Assembly (NCBI RefSeq): GCF_019703515.2
Contig: NC_059362.1
Location: 42,833,826-42,897,825, forward strand
Origin: Myxocyprinus asiaticus
Lineage: Eukaryota; Chordata; Actinopteri; Cypriniformes; Catostomidae
Length of the DNA stretch: 64,000 bases
Direction: 5' to 3'
The position numbers and the translations under genes were made by a program. This document shows positions 30,764 through 42,994 of this stretch, piece after piece (position 1 is the stretch's first letter; every line of letters begins with the position of its first letter). The notes beneath the pieces were generated by a model. It made no database searches. It saw only the letters and a list, made by a program, of their open reading frames with translations, and was not told the DNA's origin.

Positions 30764-33700
30764 TTATTCAATAAGCTTCTTGGCTTTGAAGAAACGGCGC
30801 AGGTAGAACACCTGCCACGTGGCCAGACCAATGAGACAGCCCATGGAAAAGATGCTGAAGTACAGCACACGTGTGTTGGTGGACTCTGTTAGACACAAGA
30901 GAAGACAAAATGGAAAATCAGAGGTAGATCTCCAAAAACAGGACTGATCACTCCTGACCTAAACAATGTGGGAAATGGATCAACAGTTCACACGTCACAG
31001 AATTTTGGTGCAATTCTGAGACATTTAAAAATACTTCGATCTACACCATCTGATGTAAGTGGGATGCGTTATTGGTTCGTTTTAATCAGTTCTTACCGTT
31101 AGTATCTCTCATCTCCTCCTCTCTCTTCTTCATGTAGGTAAAATCATTGACGATAGACTCGGAAAGATCCTCCAGCCGACGGAGCTCCACCTCCAGGGGC
31201 TTCAGTTTCTCTACCTTGGCAATCTGAACAAAGTGGCACAATCAGAATGACTCCAAACGAACCAATCTAACCAACAGCAACAAATCTGTCAAGAACAGTG
31301 TTTGAGATTGTCTACAAGCCCCGACAGGCTTAATATGCTCAATACACAAATACACAATTGTGATTTAATTGTGAGTTCCAAATGCAGTGTAACTTAATTG
31401 TAATTTTTTCCATTCTAAATATTAGAGGTAGACCGATATCAGTTTTACAGATGAAATCTGTGCTAATAGTTATATTTTCTATGCAAAAATCTGATGATGA
31501 TAGTTTTTTCTTTTTATTTATTTCTCTGTGGTCGGTACTGAAGGACTGAACAGTTAGAATGGTTTAGTTCTGCAGCAGTATAGCAGCGGCCTCTAGAAGT
31601 GAAATAAAAAAACAAATCACGGACACCTCGTGCAGATTTGCTGTATTTTAATCTTTTATCATTGACAACATTCATCCATATTTTTATCCTCACTTCAATG
31701 CATATTTTGCACTAAATACTTACATATACATCATTGTAACAAAGACAAATCTCCATTTCAGAATAAGAGTCACAGTGGATTATGGGTGGATATGTAGTGA
31801 ATTTTACAGTTAAAAGTCCCGTTTTCAACAAATCTTCATGTTTTTTTTCCTGGCCATTATTGGGATTTTGTTCGCACGATAAACTGCATTTGGGATTTTA
31901 TTAGGGATGTTTTGCACAATATATGTTTGAGGCATCGACATTTAAATTAGAAGCCCAATTCGCATGCTTTCCAATTCACTCAGTTGGCCTCCGTTTAACA
32001 GTCTGGCGTAATAGTATTGGGAGACCACAAGAGGGCGATATAACGTGTATCTCACACACGACAAGCTGATGCGGCACAGGAGATAGTAGTCCAAAGTAAC
32101 GACCGTACTTCTTCAAGAATGAACAAAGCGACGCTGATTTTACAGGTTACTTTATGAAACTGGTGAAACTTCGCAAACTGAACTATTAGAAATGGCGACG
32201 TTTATTATGGAATTTCTCTGTATGTAAACAGAGACCTTGAAGAGGTCTTTCATTTTAGCTGTCAAACCACAAAACAACATACTTGTATCTTTCATAGTCC
32301 CTATTTTCAGTTAATTTAATTTTATTTATTTATCACACATTTACACATATACAGTGAAATTCTTTTTTTCACATATCCCAGCTAAGCTGGGGTCAGAGTG
32401 CAGGGTCAGCCATGATATGGCACCCCTGGAGCAGATAGGGTGTTCAAGGGCCCAACAGTGGCATCTTGGTGGTGCTGGGGCTTGAACCCCTGACCTTCTG
32501 ATCAGTAACCCAGAGCCTTAACCGCTGAGCCACCACTGCCACTGTTTTTTTTATGTTCACAATAGATCATCCAGTGATGGCTAACAGTAAATCATCTTTC
32601 TCCCCGATAATGATTTGAGTCGATTTTAATGGAAAACTGTTGCGCTCCGTGGCACTTCAGAATGTTGACGCTGAGTGTTGGCGGTGTGTTCGTAACTTTG
32701 TAGAAAATAAATAACTTTTTAATTTTAGAATACGCCATGTCGTCCACCAGACCCACTTTAATTCCTCTCACACTTTACCAAAGTTGTGTTGAAAAATATG
32801 TCTGAAGAGACAAAGACTATTGTGCAATGAGCAGCCCTATTTAAGTCTGAAGAAAAATAATATACCGATATATATCGATAATCATCGGGAAAATCTTCCA
32901 ATTATCGATGCGTGACAAAGGCATCGATCCCAAGCATGGATTTTATTCATATTGGACTCCTGTATCCATGTCTGTGCCCGTTATAGTAAGTAAAGTCTAA
33001 CACCCTGTCAACACCAGGTGTGTCCATTGATGCGCTGCATGGCTCGAGGCTGTCTTCACTGTAGGGCTGCAACTAAAATGTATTTGATAATCAACTAATT
33101 TAACGATTACTAGAACGATTATTCGACTATAGAGCGCAACAGTGCCCGTCCACTTTTTCAGCCGTCTGGGTTCTGAAAGTATTTTCCCCATTCATTTCGT
33201 CCATAGGCTTTTTATAAAATCTTTCATAAAATAGTTGAATGAACCAAACCAAATAGCTCCGAGGAGAATCCCAACATCACAAACTTTGTTTTGAGACAAA
33301 AAAGTATTTGAAAAATGTACAAGGCTGTGTACTTACCGTCTTTCATGAGGGCATTGACTACAATCCCATGAAGCATTGCAAATGATATCATTGAATAAAA
33401 AAATGATGGGAATATATAAAACTATTGATTTTAGGTTGTCCATTATAAGTATAGAAACAATATATTTTACGTTTATTGCAAAATATCTCGATATGTACAA
33501 ATATATACACCGATCAGCCACAACATTCAAACCACCTGCCTAATATTGTGTAGGTCCCCCTCGTGCCGCCAAAACAGCGCCAACCCGCATCTCAGAATAG
33601 CATTCCGAGATTATATTCTTCTCATCACAATTGTACAGAGTGGTTATCTGAGTTACCGTAGACTTTGTCAGTTCGAACCAGTCTGGCCATTCTCTGTTGA

Positions 33701-36700
33701 CCTCTCTCATCAACAAGGCGTTACTGTCCACAGAACTGCCGCTCACTGGATGTTTTTTTGTTTTTGGCACCATTCGGAGTAAATTCTAGAGACTGTTGTG
33801 TGCGAAAATCCCAGGAGATCAGCAGTTACAGAAATACTCAAACCAGCCCATCTGGCACCAACAATAATGCCACGGTCCAAATCACTGAGATAACATTTTT
33901 TCCCCATTCTGATGGTTGATGTGAACACTGAAGCTCCTGACCCGTATCTGCATGATTTTATGCACTGCTGCCACACGATTATCTGATTAGATAATTGCAT
34001 GGATGATTGTTGGTGCCAGATGGGCTGGTTTGAGTATTTCTGTAACTGTTTTCCATTTGAAATATCTAAATACATAAATACATTTACTTGAGAAGCAACA
34101 TATATTTAGACTTGTAAGAATGTATCTTGAATAAGTGTATTTTATATGTGTATTTTTTCACTTGTTCATACTACTGCCAGTGCAGTAAAGAAAAAATATG
34201 CTCAAGATATATTCTCTAAAACCAGTCTAAATATCTTGTATCTTGTTTTAAGGATTTTTAGATATTTTAAAATATTAAATATTGTATTCAACATTCTCTG
34301 GTAACAATTTTTTCTTTTTCAGTATAGCTCTTAAAGTAAACGTACGTCGTTTTAAAGGAGTTTTAGATAATATTTCGAGAAAACAAGCCAAAAAAGACTC
34401 ATCAAAAACGTAAATTTTTGCAGTGTATAACGGGCTAAGACTACACTCTTATTTTTTTGCTCACTTGATTTTGATCCAACTCACACAAAACAAACTCTTT
34501 CTTCTCAACAGAGCTATGTATCGCCAGTTTTCTTCACGATAAGATACACACCGTGACACATACAGTATATTATGATTCAATATGTCGTGAGCCATCACAT
34601 TATAATCTAGCTGCAGCAAACACGCGTGAGGGACACCAGAGAGAGGGTGCAGTTTCAATCTTCTCCCCTTAAATTGGGTCACTTCATAAAACTCATAGAA
34701 GCTGCGCTGACCACACAGCTTCCTTATCATTTGAACTTTGAAGGATGCATTAAAGATATAACACTGGGGTGTTTCCTTTTTAGACACTGCATCTGTATTA
34801 ACTTTCGTATTTTTGCATTATAATTCCCTCATACTTTGCGAGCTACATCACCTTTTAGGCTGTCTGGAAAGTTAGGAGTGCATCTGGACTGTAAGCTGTT
34901 TTCTTTCTCTCAATCTGGCATGAGCTGCAGTGCTGCTCTCGCGCGCCATCATTAGAGTTTCATAGGATCTCATGTTACGTTAAATGAGACCAAACAGCTC
35001 TGACAACTAAAATTTTTGTAGACCTTTTTTTTTTAATTTATTACTGTCGACGTTGTCGTTAACGAATCGTTTCAGCCCTACTTCAATGAGCCCGCTGAAG
35101 TGAATGTTTTTAAACCGTATATTTGTCTTGTTGGCACATGCAACAGGCGCTTCCAATGTAGACAGCTTCATTGATTATAATGTGAAAGATATGCTTTCGA
35201 ATTTTTTAACATTACACAATTCTATTTTAAAAACTATAGGCCGTTTAATCGGTTATTGGACTTTACCACCAACTTACATATCAGTATCAGCAAAATCCAC
35301 TATCGGTTGACCTCTATTAAATATCTAAAAATGCCAATCAAAACCAGCTAACTAAAACTGTTAAACTTACTAAATACAGGGGCCTGGGTATCTCAGCGAG
35401 TATTGACGCTGACTACCACCCCTGGAGTCACGAGTTCGAATCTAGTGTGTGCTGAGTGACTCCAGCCAGGTCTCCTAAGCAACCAAACTGGCCCAGTTGC
35501 TAGGGAGAGCAGAGTCATATGGGGTAACCTCCTCGTGGTCACGATTAGTGGTTCTCGCTCTCAATGGGGTGCGTGGTAAGTTGTGCATGGATCGCGGAGA
35601 GTAGCATGAGCCTAAACATGCTGCGAGTCTCCGCGGTGTCACGCACGGCGAGCCACGTGATAAGATGCGCGGATTGACGGTCTCAGAAGCGGAGGCAACT
35701 GAGACTTGTCCTCCGCCACCCGGATTGAAGTGAGTAACCGCGCCACCACAAGGACCAAGTAAGTTGTGGGAATTGGACATTCCAAAAATTGGGGAGAAAA
35801 TGGGATAAAAAATAAATAAATAATAATAAAAAAAAAAAATAAATTAAAAAAAAAAAAACTTAAAAAACACCCCCCAAAAAAAACCACTGATACAAACCTC
35901 TTCATAATTTTTGGCCTCAACACCGTGCTTCATGTCTAAGTTGATCTGCTGGTCCGGAACTCTTCCTGTTCCTAAGGAGTAAAGGTAAAAATCATGTAAA
36001 TCAATTTACAGCCCCAAATATCTGATTTTATAGAGTACATCAGTGCTGATTCAGAATCTGATCCAACCATCTATTAAAAAATAAAAAAAAAGTACTTCAG
36101 ATCCACATCAACAAATGACACAACAAAGTGCAAAAAAAGTTTGAAAAACTCACCCATGAGTGATGTGCTCTCAAAGCACACCTCAAACATATCATAGTCC
36201 TCTGTGGTGAAGGCAAACTTCCCTTTGGTTGCATCTTCTTTCGAGTAGAGGATGTGTCCAGAGGAGTCTGTGATCTAAAAGGGCCACAACATTCAATCAG
36301 AATACATTTTAAAAACGCATTAGAACAATCCTGTCCAATGTTTGCATGTTAGGAGCTATAAAAAGGACCCCATTTACAAGCTTTATTAATTTCTCTGATG
36401 AGTTTCTGTTCTATGTGTAAGACTGACGTGTTACATCAACAGTCAATGAGAACCAGAACAACACACGAACTACATTCACATATACTCTTTAAGCGCTTTG
36501 TGATGCTAAAGAACCACAGAACACCGTTTACATAAATTAGACATCAATTTAAACACCTGGCTGTAATTAAAACGAACAAATACACGTTATTTGTGTCATT
36601 CAATCACCGGCCAACCAGGAAGCGCCATGTAGCGCTACCATACGGCCTTGAATTTAAAGGTACAGATTCATTGAAACTTCCACAAATAACAACGTAATTC

Positions 36701-36968
36701 AGTTTGAATGTGTTTTAACAGTTAATTAGAGCAGTAATGACTATTTGTGTGAATTTGAATGTAGTTAATCCTGTGGTGACGTCACCTTCAGGTTGGTTTT
36801 CGTGTTGGGCTGCTCGCTGATCTCGTATTCTCCGGTAACGAGCACGTCTTTATGGATCTCCTCCCGGAGACACTTTCTGCTGCGCACCGGCAGGTAGAAT
36901 GAGATTGACACGACGGACTGAATCAAGACCGGCAGGAGCAAGAGAGAAAACATACCGATCCGCGCCAT
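30764..36968 (-). CDS. tmed10: Transmembrane p24 trafficking protein 10
   Basis: Five minus-strand exons: 36968-36786, 36274-36154, 35971-35898, 31223-31097, 30885-30764. GT-AG borders and phases agree; 208 aa (human 219). A signal peptide (about 1-21, ending VVS) is followed by a GOLD domain with '[19 protein letters not shown]' and a second Cys in 'MFEVCFES' (conserved disulfide pair), a coiled-coil region ('[20 protein letters not shown]'), one membrane helix ('[20 protein letters not shown]') and a short cytosolic tail with RRFF and KKLIE, the COPII/COPI-binding signals of the p24-delta family. It cycles between ER and Golgi as a cargo receptor and coat adaptor. Intron 3 (4.7 kb) is swollen by nested repeats. 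Confidence 0.97.
32294..32540 (-). mobile_element. tRNA-derived SINE of a second family
   Basis: Read on the minus strand, the head is GGCAGTGGTGGCTCAGCGGT (A box) then 'GGGGTTCAAGCCCC' (B box), followed by a body ending in a T/A-rich tail at 32294-32370. In tmed10 intron 3. Not a functional tRNA: the acceptor stem does not pair and the head runs into SINE body. Confidence 0.75.
33509..34050 (-). mobile_element. Tc1-like transposon fragment with internal deletion
   Basis: The left terminus reads CACCGATCAGCCACAACATT, followed by 'CACCTGCCTAATATTGTGTA', typical ends of a teleost IS630/Tc1 element. On the minus strand 33918-33750 encodes the transposase N-terminus ('[13 protein letters not shown]', '[18 protein letters not shown]', a helix-turn-helix). 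The next piece (33700-33540) retains '[10 protein letters not shown]' and then jumps to the terminal region; the DDE domain is missing. The right end carries an inverted copy of an internal segment. Confidence 0.7.
35380..35862 (+). mobile_element. tRNA-derived SINE, copy 2
   Basis: The head GGGGCCTGGGTATCTCAGCG (35380) with B box 'GAGTTCGAATC' is followed by the family body ('GTAACCTCCTCGTGGTC', 'CACGTGATAAGATG') and 'TTGGGGAGAAAATGGG' plus an expanded A-rich tail. In tmed10 intron 3, 36 bases from exon 3's donor side. Confidence 0.88.
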
Positions 36969-37349
36969 GACGAGCTGATAGCTCCACTACTGCAGGCCCC
37001 GGACGCGTTGCACACTGCGCCTGCGCACTGATCTCGGCATCAGGAGCGACACCTTGTGGAGATTCCGGGAATGGCACAGAGCGCTTTGGAACACAAGTGC
37101 ATGTTTTACATTATAACAACTTGTTTATTCTTTTAATCCTTGAGGACTTTATGCAGTCTGAGGTAAGGTCTTGTCTATGTTTCCAAATAGTGGTGGGGAT
37201 TTTTCTTCATCGATCGTTTTGATTTGTTCTCTGAAACATTCACTGACCATTTCTGTAAGTTACATCAAGTACGCCAGTAGGTGTCGACAAATGAGCATAT
37301 TTTATGTTATGAGTGAGTTATTGTGTCATTGACTCAACTGATTAATTAA

Positions 37350-38312
37350 AATGCACTGAGTTGTTCACGATGGAAACAGTGGAAGTGAACGAGAACGATG
37401 TGTTCTGTTTCCATGTCTCAACCACGGGACAGGTCACCAGAGCCAGCGGGATCCAGCTCCATTCCTGCTTGGTATCGGACTCCACTGCTACGTGTCTCTG
37501 AGTGATGACGATTAAATGCAGCCGGTGCCAGCCAGACATATCTTCAGTCAATTGCGATGGACCTCAGAGGATGAACTGATGCCAACTCCAACCATAAGAC
37601 ATGGGATACTTCATATGCCATTGCCTGAACCTTGGACGTGGGACAGACCTCACCGAAATGACCACCCGGTTGAACTGCAAAGCACCTCACTGATCTCTGC
37701 CAGCATCACCTTGGTCCAATGATGGACTACACTCTTGAAATGGAATACATAGACTATCAATTAATTGCCAACAAAACCCTTCATCAGCCAACTAAAAAAG
37801 GACAATGCATCTATGTGAACTTCTGCAGTTAATCCAAGATGGACTTCAAGGACATTAGTCATTAATCTTACAGTTATTACAAAATCTTTGTTTAAACACT
37901 GGCCCTTAACACTTACTAAGTTTACTCATTTTAAACCATGACTTGTACTGCACATAAATAACTAATATTGGCATTATATTCATGTTGGTTAGCCAGAGGG
38001 GAACTGGCCCACACAGTCAGTCTGGTTTCTCCCAAGGTTATTTTTCTCCATTAACCAACATCTTAGGGAGTTTTGTGTTCTTTGCCACAGTCGCCTTCGG
38101 CTTGCTTACTGGGTTTCTAAATGCAATTATTATTTAATTACTTATTTTTATACACACTTCATAATCGTATTTAATCAAATTACACAATGATGACTCTAAG
38201 ACTTTATAGACATTACAGTTTCATTTTCTGTTAATGCATGATTTTCTGTAAAGCTGCTTTGAAACGATGTGTGTTGTGAAAGGCGCTATACAAATAAAAA
38301 TGACTTGACTTG
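37350..38312 (+). mobile_element. High-copy fish repeat resembling a LINE 3' end
   Basis: Contains the strings 'CTGGTTTCTCCCAAGGTTAT', 'TTTTCTCCATTAACCAACAT' and 'AAGCTGCTTTGAAACGATGT', ending 'CGCTATACAAATAAAAATGA' then (CTTGA) repeats. I recall this tail as one of the most common interspersed sequences in cyprinids. Immediately upstream of tmed10. No intact frame. Confidence 0.6.
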
Positions 38313-38433
38313 TTCACTTAATAGATTCATTCCAAAACACTGATTTGATTATGACCGAAACACCACAGAAATGAGAGCGGTGCAGATAGCGAAGTTGAGC
38401 ATGATGATTTGGCTTATTTTGGAACTGCACAAA

Positions 38434-38940
38434 CTAACTGGCCATTTTTGACTGAAACTTAATTTGCTCAATATTATTTGTTTTTTGAACTGCATAAAAG
38501 CTAATAATTGTACACAGTTCAAAAAGGTAATGGGCAGGGTGAGTGGGGTCCAGAGTGATTTTTCCAGCCTTTTTCCTCACTCTGAAAGTGTATAGTTCTT
38601 GAAGGGGGGGGGGGGCAACCAATAATCCTCTCAGCAGTCCGAACTGTCCTTTGTAGTCTTCTGATGTCTGATTTCGTAGCTGAACCAAACCAGACAGTTT
38701 CTGAAGTGCAGAGGACAGATTCAATGACTGCTGAGTAAAACTGTATCAGCAGCACCTGTGGCAGGTTGACCTTCCTCAGCTGGCGAAGGAAGTACAACCT
38801 CTGTTGGGCCTTTTTCACAATGGAGTCAATGTGGGTCTCCCACTTCAGGTCTTGTGAGATGGTAGTGCCCAGGAACCTGAATGACCCACTGCTGCCACAG
38901 TGCTGTTTAGAATGGTGAGGGGGGTCAGTGTTGGGGTGTT
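38434..38940 (-). pseudogene. L2-like LINE reverse transcriptase C-terminus
   Basis: Minus-strand frame 38818-38519 reads 'KKAQQRLYFLRQLRKVNLPQ', 'FYSAVIESVLCTSETVWFG', 'RRLQRTVRTAERIIGCP', the familiar C-terminal RT/maturase region of fish L2-type LINEs. Preceding codons (38940-38820) include 'WETHIDSI'-like residues. The frame breaks at a poly-G run (38609). Confidence 0.8.
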
Positions 38941-38944
38941 CCTC

Positions 38945-39877
38945 CTAAAGTCCACAATGGTCTCCACCGTTTTGAGCATTAAGGAAGGCCTGTTGGCATG
39001 ACTCTGTCCACTGGACCGGATCGGGAGCCCCCTTTTTAGTAAGGTCAGTCAGCGGGCTGGTGACATCAGAATAACTAGGCACAAACCTTCGGTAGTAGCC
39101 AGCCAGCCCCAAAAACTGCCTTACCCCCTTTTTGGTCTTGGGCGCCGGGCAGGCTGTGATCACTGTGGTTTTGTCAACCTGTGGACGCACCTCCCCATGA
39201 CCCAAGTGGAACCCCAGATACCTAACTTCCACCCACCCAGTTGCACACTTCTTCGGGTTGGCTGTGAGTCCCGCCTGTCTCAACACTCTCAGAACATCCC
39301 TCAGATGTTGCATATGCCGCTGCCAATCATTACTGTAAATGATGATGTCATCTAGATATGCAGCGGCATATGCAGTGTGCAGTCTGAGGACCTTGTCCAT
39401 AAGGTGGTGAAACGTGGCCGGGGCTCCGAACAAACCGAATGGAAGCGTCACAAATTGGTGTAATCCGAATGGTGTGGAAAAAGCTGTCTTTTCTCGGGAC
39501 ACTGGAGTTAAAGAGATCTGCCAATAACCCTTCGTTAAGTCCAGAATCGAGTAAAATTGAGCCATGCCCAACCGTTCGAGTAACTCGTCAATTCACGGCA
39601 TTTGATAAGCGTCAAATTTGCACACTGCGTTCACTTTCCGATAGTCAACACAGAAGCGGACTGAGCCGTCGCTCTTCGGTACCAGAACTACTGGGCTGGC
39701 CCATTCGCTGTGCAACTCTTGTATTAAGCCCATTTCAAGCATTGCCTCTAATTCTTTCTGAACAATCTTTTTCTTGTGTTCAGGAATACGATAGGGGCGA
39801 CTACGAACCACCACCCCTGGGGTGGTCTCGATATGGTGCTCTATGAGGTTCGTGTGACCGGGTAGGGGTGAAAACAC
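38945..39877 (-). pseudogene. Ty3/gypsy reverse transcriptase region (broken)
   Basis: Two minus-strand frames, 39877-39593 and 39571-38945, carry consecutive RT blocks: 'MLEMGLIQELHSEWASPVVL', 'SDGSVRFCVDYRKVNAV', 'QFYSILDLTKGYWQI', 'LPFGLFGAPATFHHLM', the catalytic 'AYLDDIIIYS', and 'KKGVRQFLGLAGYYRRF'. A stop interrupts between the two. The RNase H domain is missing where the sequence runs into the L2-like fragment. Confidence 0.9.
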
Positions 39878-39958
39878 GTCCGAGAAATCCGCTTACAATC
39901 TGGCAATATCTGTGAGCTGCAACAGTGAGAGGTGGTCTCCGCAAGGGACCGGGGTGAA

Positions 39959-40775
39959 TTAACTTGCTTTGGGAGATACCTCCGTCCCGAGCTCCACCCT
40001 CTCCGGAACTACCATCGCCAAGGCTACAGGTACTGCCTCCCTCCATGGTTTGAGGAGGTTGAGGTGGTAAGTTTTACATGCCCCTCCCCTGTCCGTTCGC
40101 CTAACCTCATAATCGAGATCTCTGTCTCGTCGTGTGACCTCAAAGGGTCCTTGCCACTTGGCGAGTAATTTGGAGCACGAGGTTGGCAGCAATACAAGCA
40201 CTTTATCTCCCTGTTTGAATTCCCGTAGTCGAGTGCCCCTGTCATACAGTCGGCGTTGACGTTCTTGCGCTTGGAGAAAATTCTCCTGTGTTACCTGCCC
40301 CAAAGTGTGGAGTTTTGCTCTAAGGTCAAGAACGTATTGAATTTGATTTTTACTATTCGAAGGACCTTCCTCCCAAGCTTCCCGTATGACGTCAAGCACG
40401 CCACGCGGCCGGCGCCCATACAGTAGCTCAAACGGGGAAAACCCGGTGGAGGCTTGCAGGACCTCTCATACTGCAAACAGCAGGGGTTCGAGCCACTTAT
40501 CCCAATTCTTAGCATCTTCGTGTACAAACTTACGAATTATGTTTTTTAATAAATCGTTCGACCAACCCGTCGGTTTGCGGGTGATAAACACTGATGCAGA
40601 TCGACTTAATGCCTAACAATTCATATAGTTTGCAATGTGTACGTGACATGAATGTTGTGCCTTAATCAATGAGGATTTCCTTTGGAATTCCCACTCGGGA
40701 GATTATTTTGAAGAGTGCCTCCGCAACACTACGTGCTGAGATGTTGCGTAGAGGCACTGCTTCCGGATATCGCGT
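39959..40775 (-). pseudogene. Ty3/gypsy integrase (core end and C-terminus), 5' of the RT
   Basis: On the minus strand the core begins near 40775 ('RYPEAVPLRNISA', then 'GTTFMS', 'YHPQTDGLVERF' with the catalytic-core context) with stops and frameshifts. The C-terminal part (40399-39959) is open: 'RQRRLYDRGTRLREFKQGDK', 'LLAKWQGPFEV', 'YHLNLLKPW'. This is followed downstream by RT, not preceded by it. Confidence 0.85.
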
Positions 40776-40780
40776 TGAAT

Positions 40781-41023
40781 AATCTTCGTCAGGGCCACCG
40801 GTGGAACAGGCTCCAAGGAGGTCGCAGCACCAGCCCCCTCCCTGGCGATCAAGCTCCGGAGCACCTGCCGGTCCTCCGCTTGTGCCTGGAGCAGGACTTG
40901 AAAGCGTTGTTCCTGCTCCCGGCGTACCTCCATGAGGGCTTGATGTTGTGACTGCTGGATACTGGTGAGGGTCTTGAAGACTTCGCCCAGTGGTGAGGAC
41001 TCCATAACAGCGTTCTCTTCCAA
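40781..41023 (-). pseudogene. Gag N-terminal fragment of the same retroelement
   Basis: Minus-strand ATG 41023 opens 'MEENAVMESSPLGEVFKTL' with a Gln/Glu-rich helical stretch ('QQSQHQALMEVRREQEQRF') and 'PPVALTKI', typical for the Gag start of fish Ty3-type elements. It is joined directly to the integrase core, so most of gag, protease and the integrase zinc finger are deleted. Confidence 0.8.
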
Positions 41024-41043
41024 ATCCGGGTTTTTGGCACCAC

Positions 41044-41361
41044 TGTGAAAACGTTCTTAATTCAGGGCAATGGAGGAGTCAGGAGACAACGAAGCAGGTT
41101 CAAGGTCAGGTTTTTTAATTTGCAGTATTTTCACACATAAAACATAAAGCAAATAAATCTCGCACACTCTCAGACGCACTGTCTGTTGTGCTTTCAGGTC
41201 ACTCTCTCTCTCCTCTCTGACGGTCTGGCATGCCTTTTAGGTCTCCCTCCGCCATCACTATAATGAGAGACAGGTGTTAGAGATAATTATGAGCCAGGTG
41301 ACGAGCCTTACCGCTCTCCCTCTCCCACAGACCGATACATGACCACGCCCCTCATGCAACA
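41044..41361 (-). repeat. 5' LTR of the gypsy element
   Basis: On the minus strand begins TGTTGCATGAGGGGCGTGG (41361) and ends GAACGTTTTCACA (41044), i.e. TG..CA. It is followed by GTGGTGCCAAAAACCCGG, the leader or primer-binding region seen before gag in these elements. No second LTR is found in the window, as the element is truncated at 38945. Confidence 0.65.
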
Positions 41362-41364
41362 GCC

Positions 41365-41830
41365 CTGTTTCATAGACTCTGATAGCTCACCATTATCTGC
41401 ACATTCCTTAAACATATTTAAAATAAACTCTCTTATATCTTCTCAGAAAAATCTATAAAACTCTATCAGGTCCTGGGCTTTTATTAAGAGCTTTAAGTGA
41501 CATCTTTTCATGAAGGTTTTTGCTATTTATGCTTATAGTAGGAATGAAAGGTTGTACTTTTCTAAAAAAATAAATAAATAAAAAAAATAGAGTCTCTCAA
41601 TTCAGGTTTAAAATATGACATAAATCATCGTTGATAAAAATCTGAAATGGATTTTGAGATTCTATTTTCTTCTGATATGAGAGTATCATCCAAGTACAAG
41701 GAAGTTGTTTTTTCAATTCACCTCATTTTTTTCTAAATTAAAAAAGTATGCAGAGTTTTTTCCCCCCGGATTCCAACCATTTGGCCCTGATCTAATAAAG
41801 GCCCCATTAAAAGCCCTCTTTATATCCAGC
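41365..41830 (-). pseudogene. L1/Tx1-like LINE RT remnant interrupted by the gypsy element
   Basis: Minus-strand pieces read 'DLIEFYRFF', 'EDIREFILNMFKECADNGEL', 'SESMKQG' (41500-41362) and, further upstream, 'GPNGWNPGGKNSAYFFNL' (41810-41740). These match the order of fish L1-type ORF2 before and within the RT domain. The gypsy LTR starts directly after the 'MKQG' codons, so it integrated into this LINE. Confidence 0.65.
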
Positions 41831-42990
41831 TGTTGAACACTACCTGTTCCGGCTCCTGGTGGGACTCATTCGGCAGGTTTCAACAAACCGTCACTTATTT
41901 TAAAGAACTAAATACATTCATGCGTAACCAGGTACTATCTGTTCAGCAAAATTTAGATTTTATATCTAACTTCTGGTTGGTGCTTAGTAATTGTTCACAT
42001 TTTAAAATGTGACCTGGTAAGTTTATAGTTTGAACTTTTACATTATTTGGGGAAAATTAACGTTATTCAACTAAATACGGTATAAATGTATTTCTAGAGA
42101 TCTAGATATTAAACAATATTTTGTCTGGGTTTGATATAGCCTGGTTGGTAGCTGTCTGATGTTGAGCAAATCACTTGTTCCTACTTGATCTCAGCAAGCT
42201 AGCTAGCTAACTATCCATGAAGCCATAGTTAAATTTAGAGATTAGTTGGCTAGCTTGCTCCACATCAGTTAATTAACCACTTTGCCCAAATTAATATGCT
42301 TGAAGTCTTGAAGTACATTGCTTGGAGTATGCTACTTGTAGGCTGACATATTAAACCATATTGTAAATCATATTTTCAGATGAAAAGACTTGCAGAAAAT
42401 AACTAAATTTTTTCAGAAAACAGACAGACAGATACTGCCAGTCTGGAGGAGATAGGAAGCTCAAGAATTCTGGCATGACACATGACAGATCCAGGGTTCC
42501 TCCGGGTCCTTAAAAAGTCTTAAATTCAGTTTTCTAAAATTTAAGGTGATAAATATCTTAAATGGTTTAACAAAAGTCTTAATTATCATTTAAAGAGGTC
42601 TTAAATTTGGGGATGGAAAGACAGGAATCACGATATGGCCTAATACGATTATTATTAAACTTCAAAATGCTACAATTTAATGAAATAAATGTGTGTGTTG
42701 CAGCACTGTTGCACATTCTTCAAGCATGCGGAGAGCTTGCAATACTGTGTTTCCAGCAGTTTCAGAGCGGTTCATAATTAGTGAGTACCACAGATTTATC
42801 ACAAGCAATTTCCAAATGATCTACTGTTGACAGATGTTTGCTTTAAGGTTTTCATATTGCAATACATTGTTGATGATTGTAAGAGTGCATATTTAATTCC
42901 CTAATCTGGCTTGTTTATAGTTCAAAGTCAGACACTGCATCTGGGATTTGATTCCCACTCTCTGGCCCACCCTGTCACAGGAAGGAAAGA
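41831..42990. other. Intergenic, no gene recognised
   Basis: AT-rich unique-looking or strongly decayed repeat sequence between tmed10 and fos. No open frame of interest, no RNA gene seen. Confidence 0.5.
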
Positions 42991-42994
42991 CTAA

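Larger units (their letters stand above)
31434..35315. mobile_element. Putative large inverted-repeat element with nested insertions
   Basis: AGAGGTAGACCGATATCAG at the left and, inverted, AGAGGTCAACCGATAG at the right are near-identical ends of a common fish repeat. Between them lie a SINE (32294-32540), a Tc1-like fragment (33509-34050) and further AT-rich DNA, so the host element has been expanded. All in tmed10 intron 3. No exact target duplication was found, so the ends may belong to two separate copies. Confidence 0.4.

Noticed and set aside
35475..35923. Open frames of 60-135 codons within SINE copies (also 15420-15611, 43691-43920, 55442-55826, 60506-60983)
   Set aside because: The same frames recur only because the SINE sequence recurs; no coding signature or splice context.
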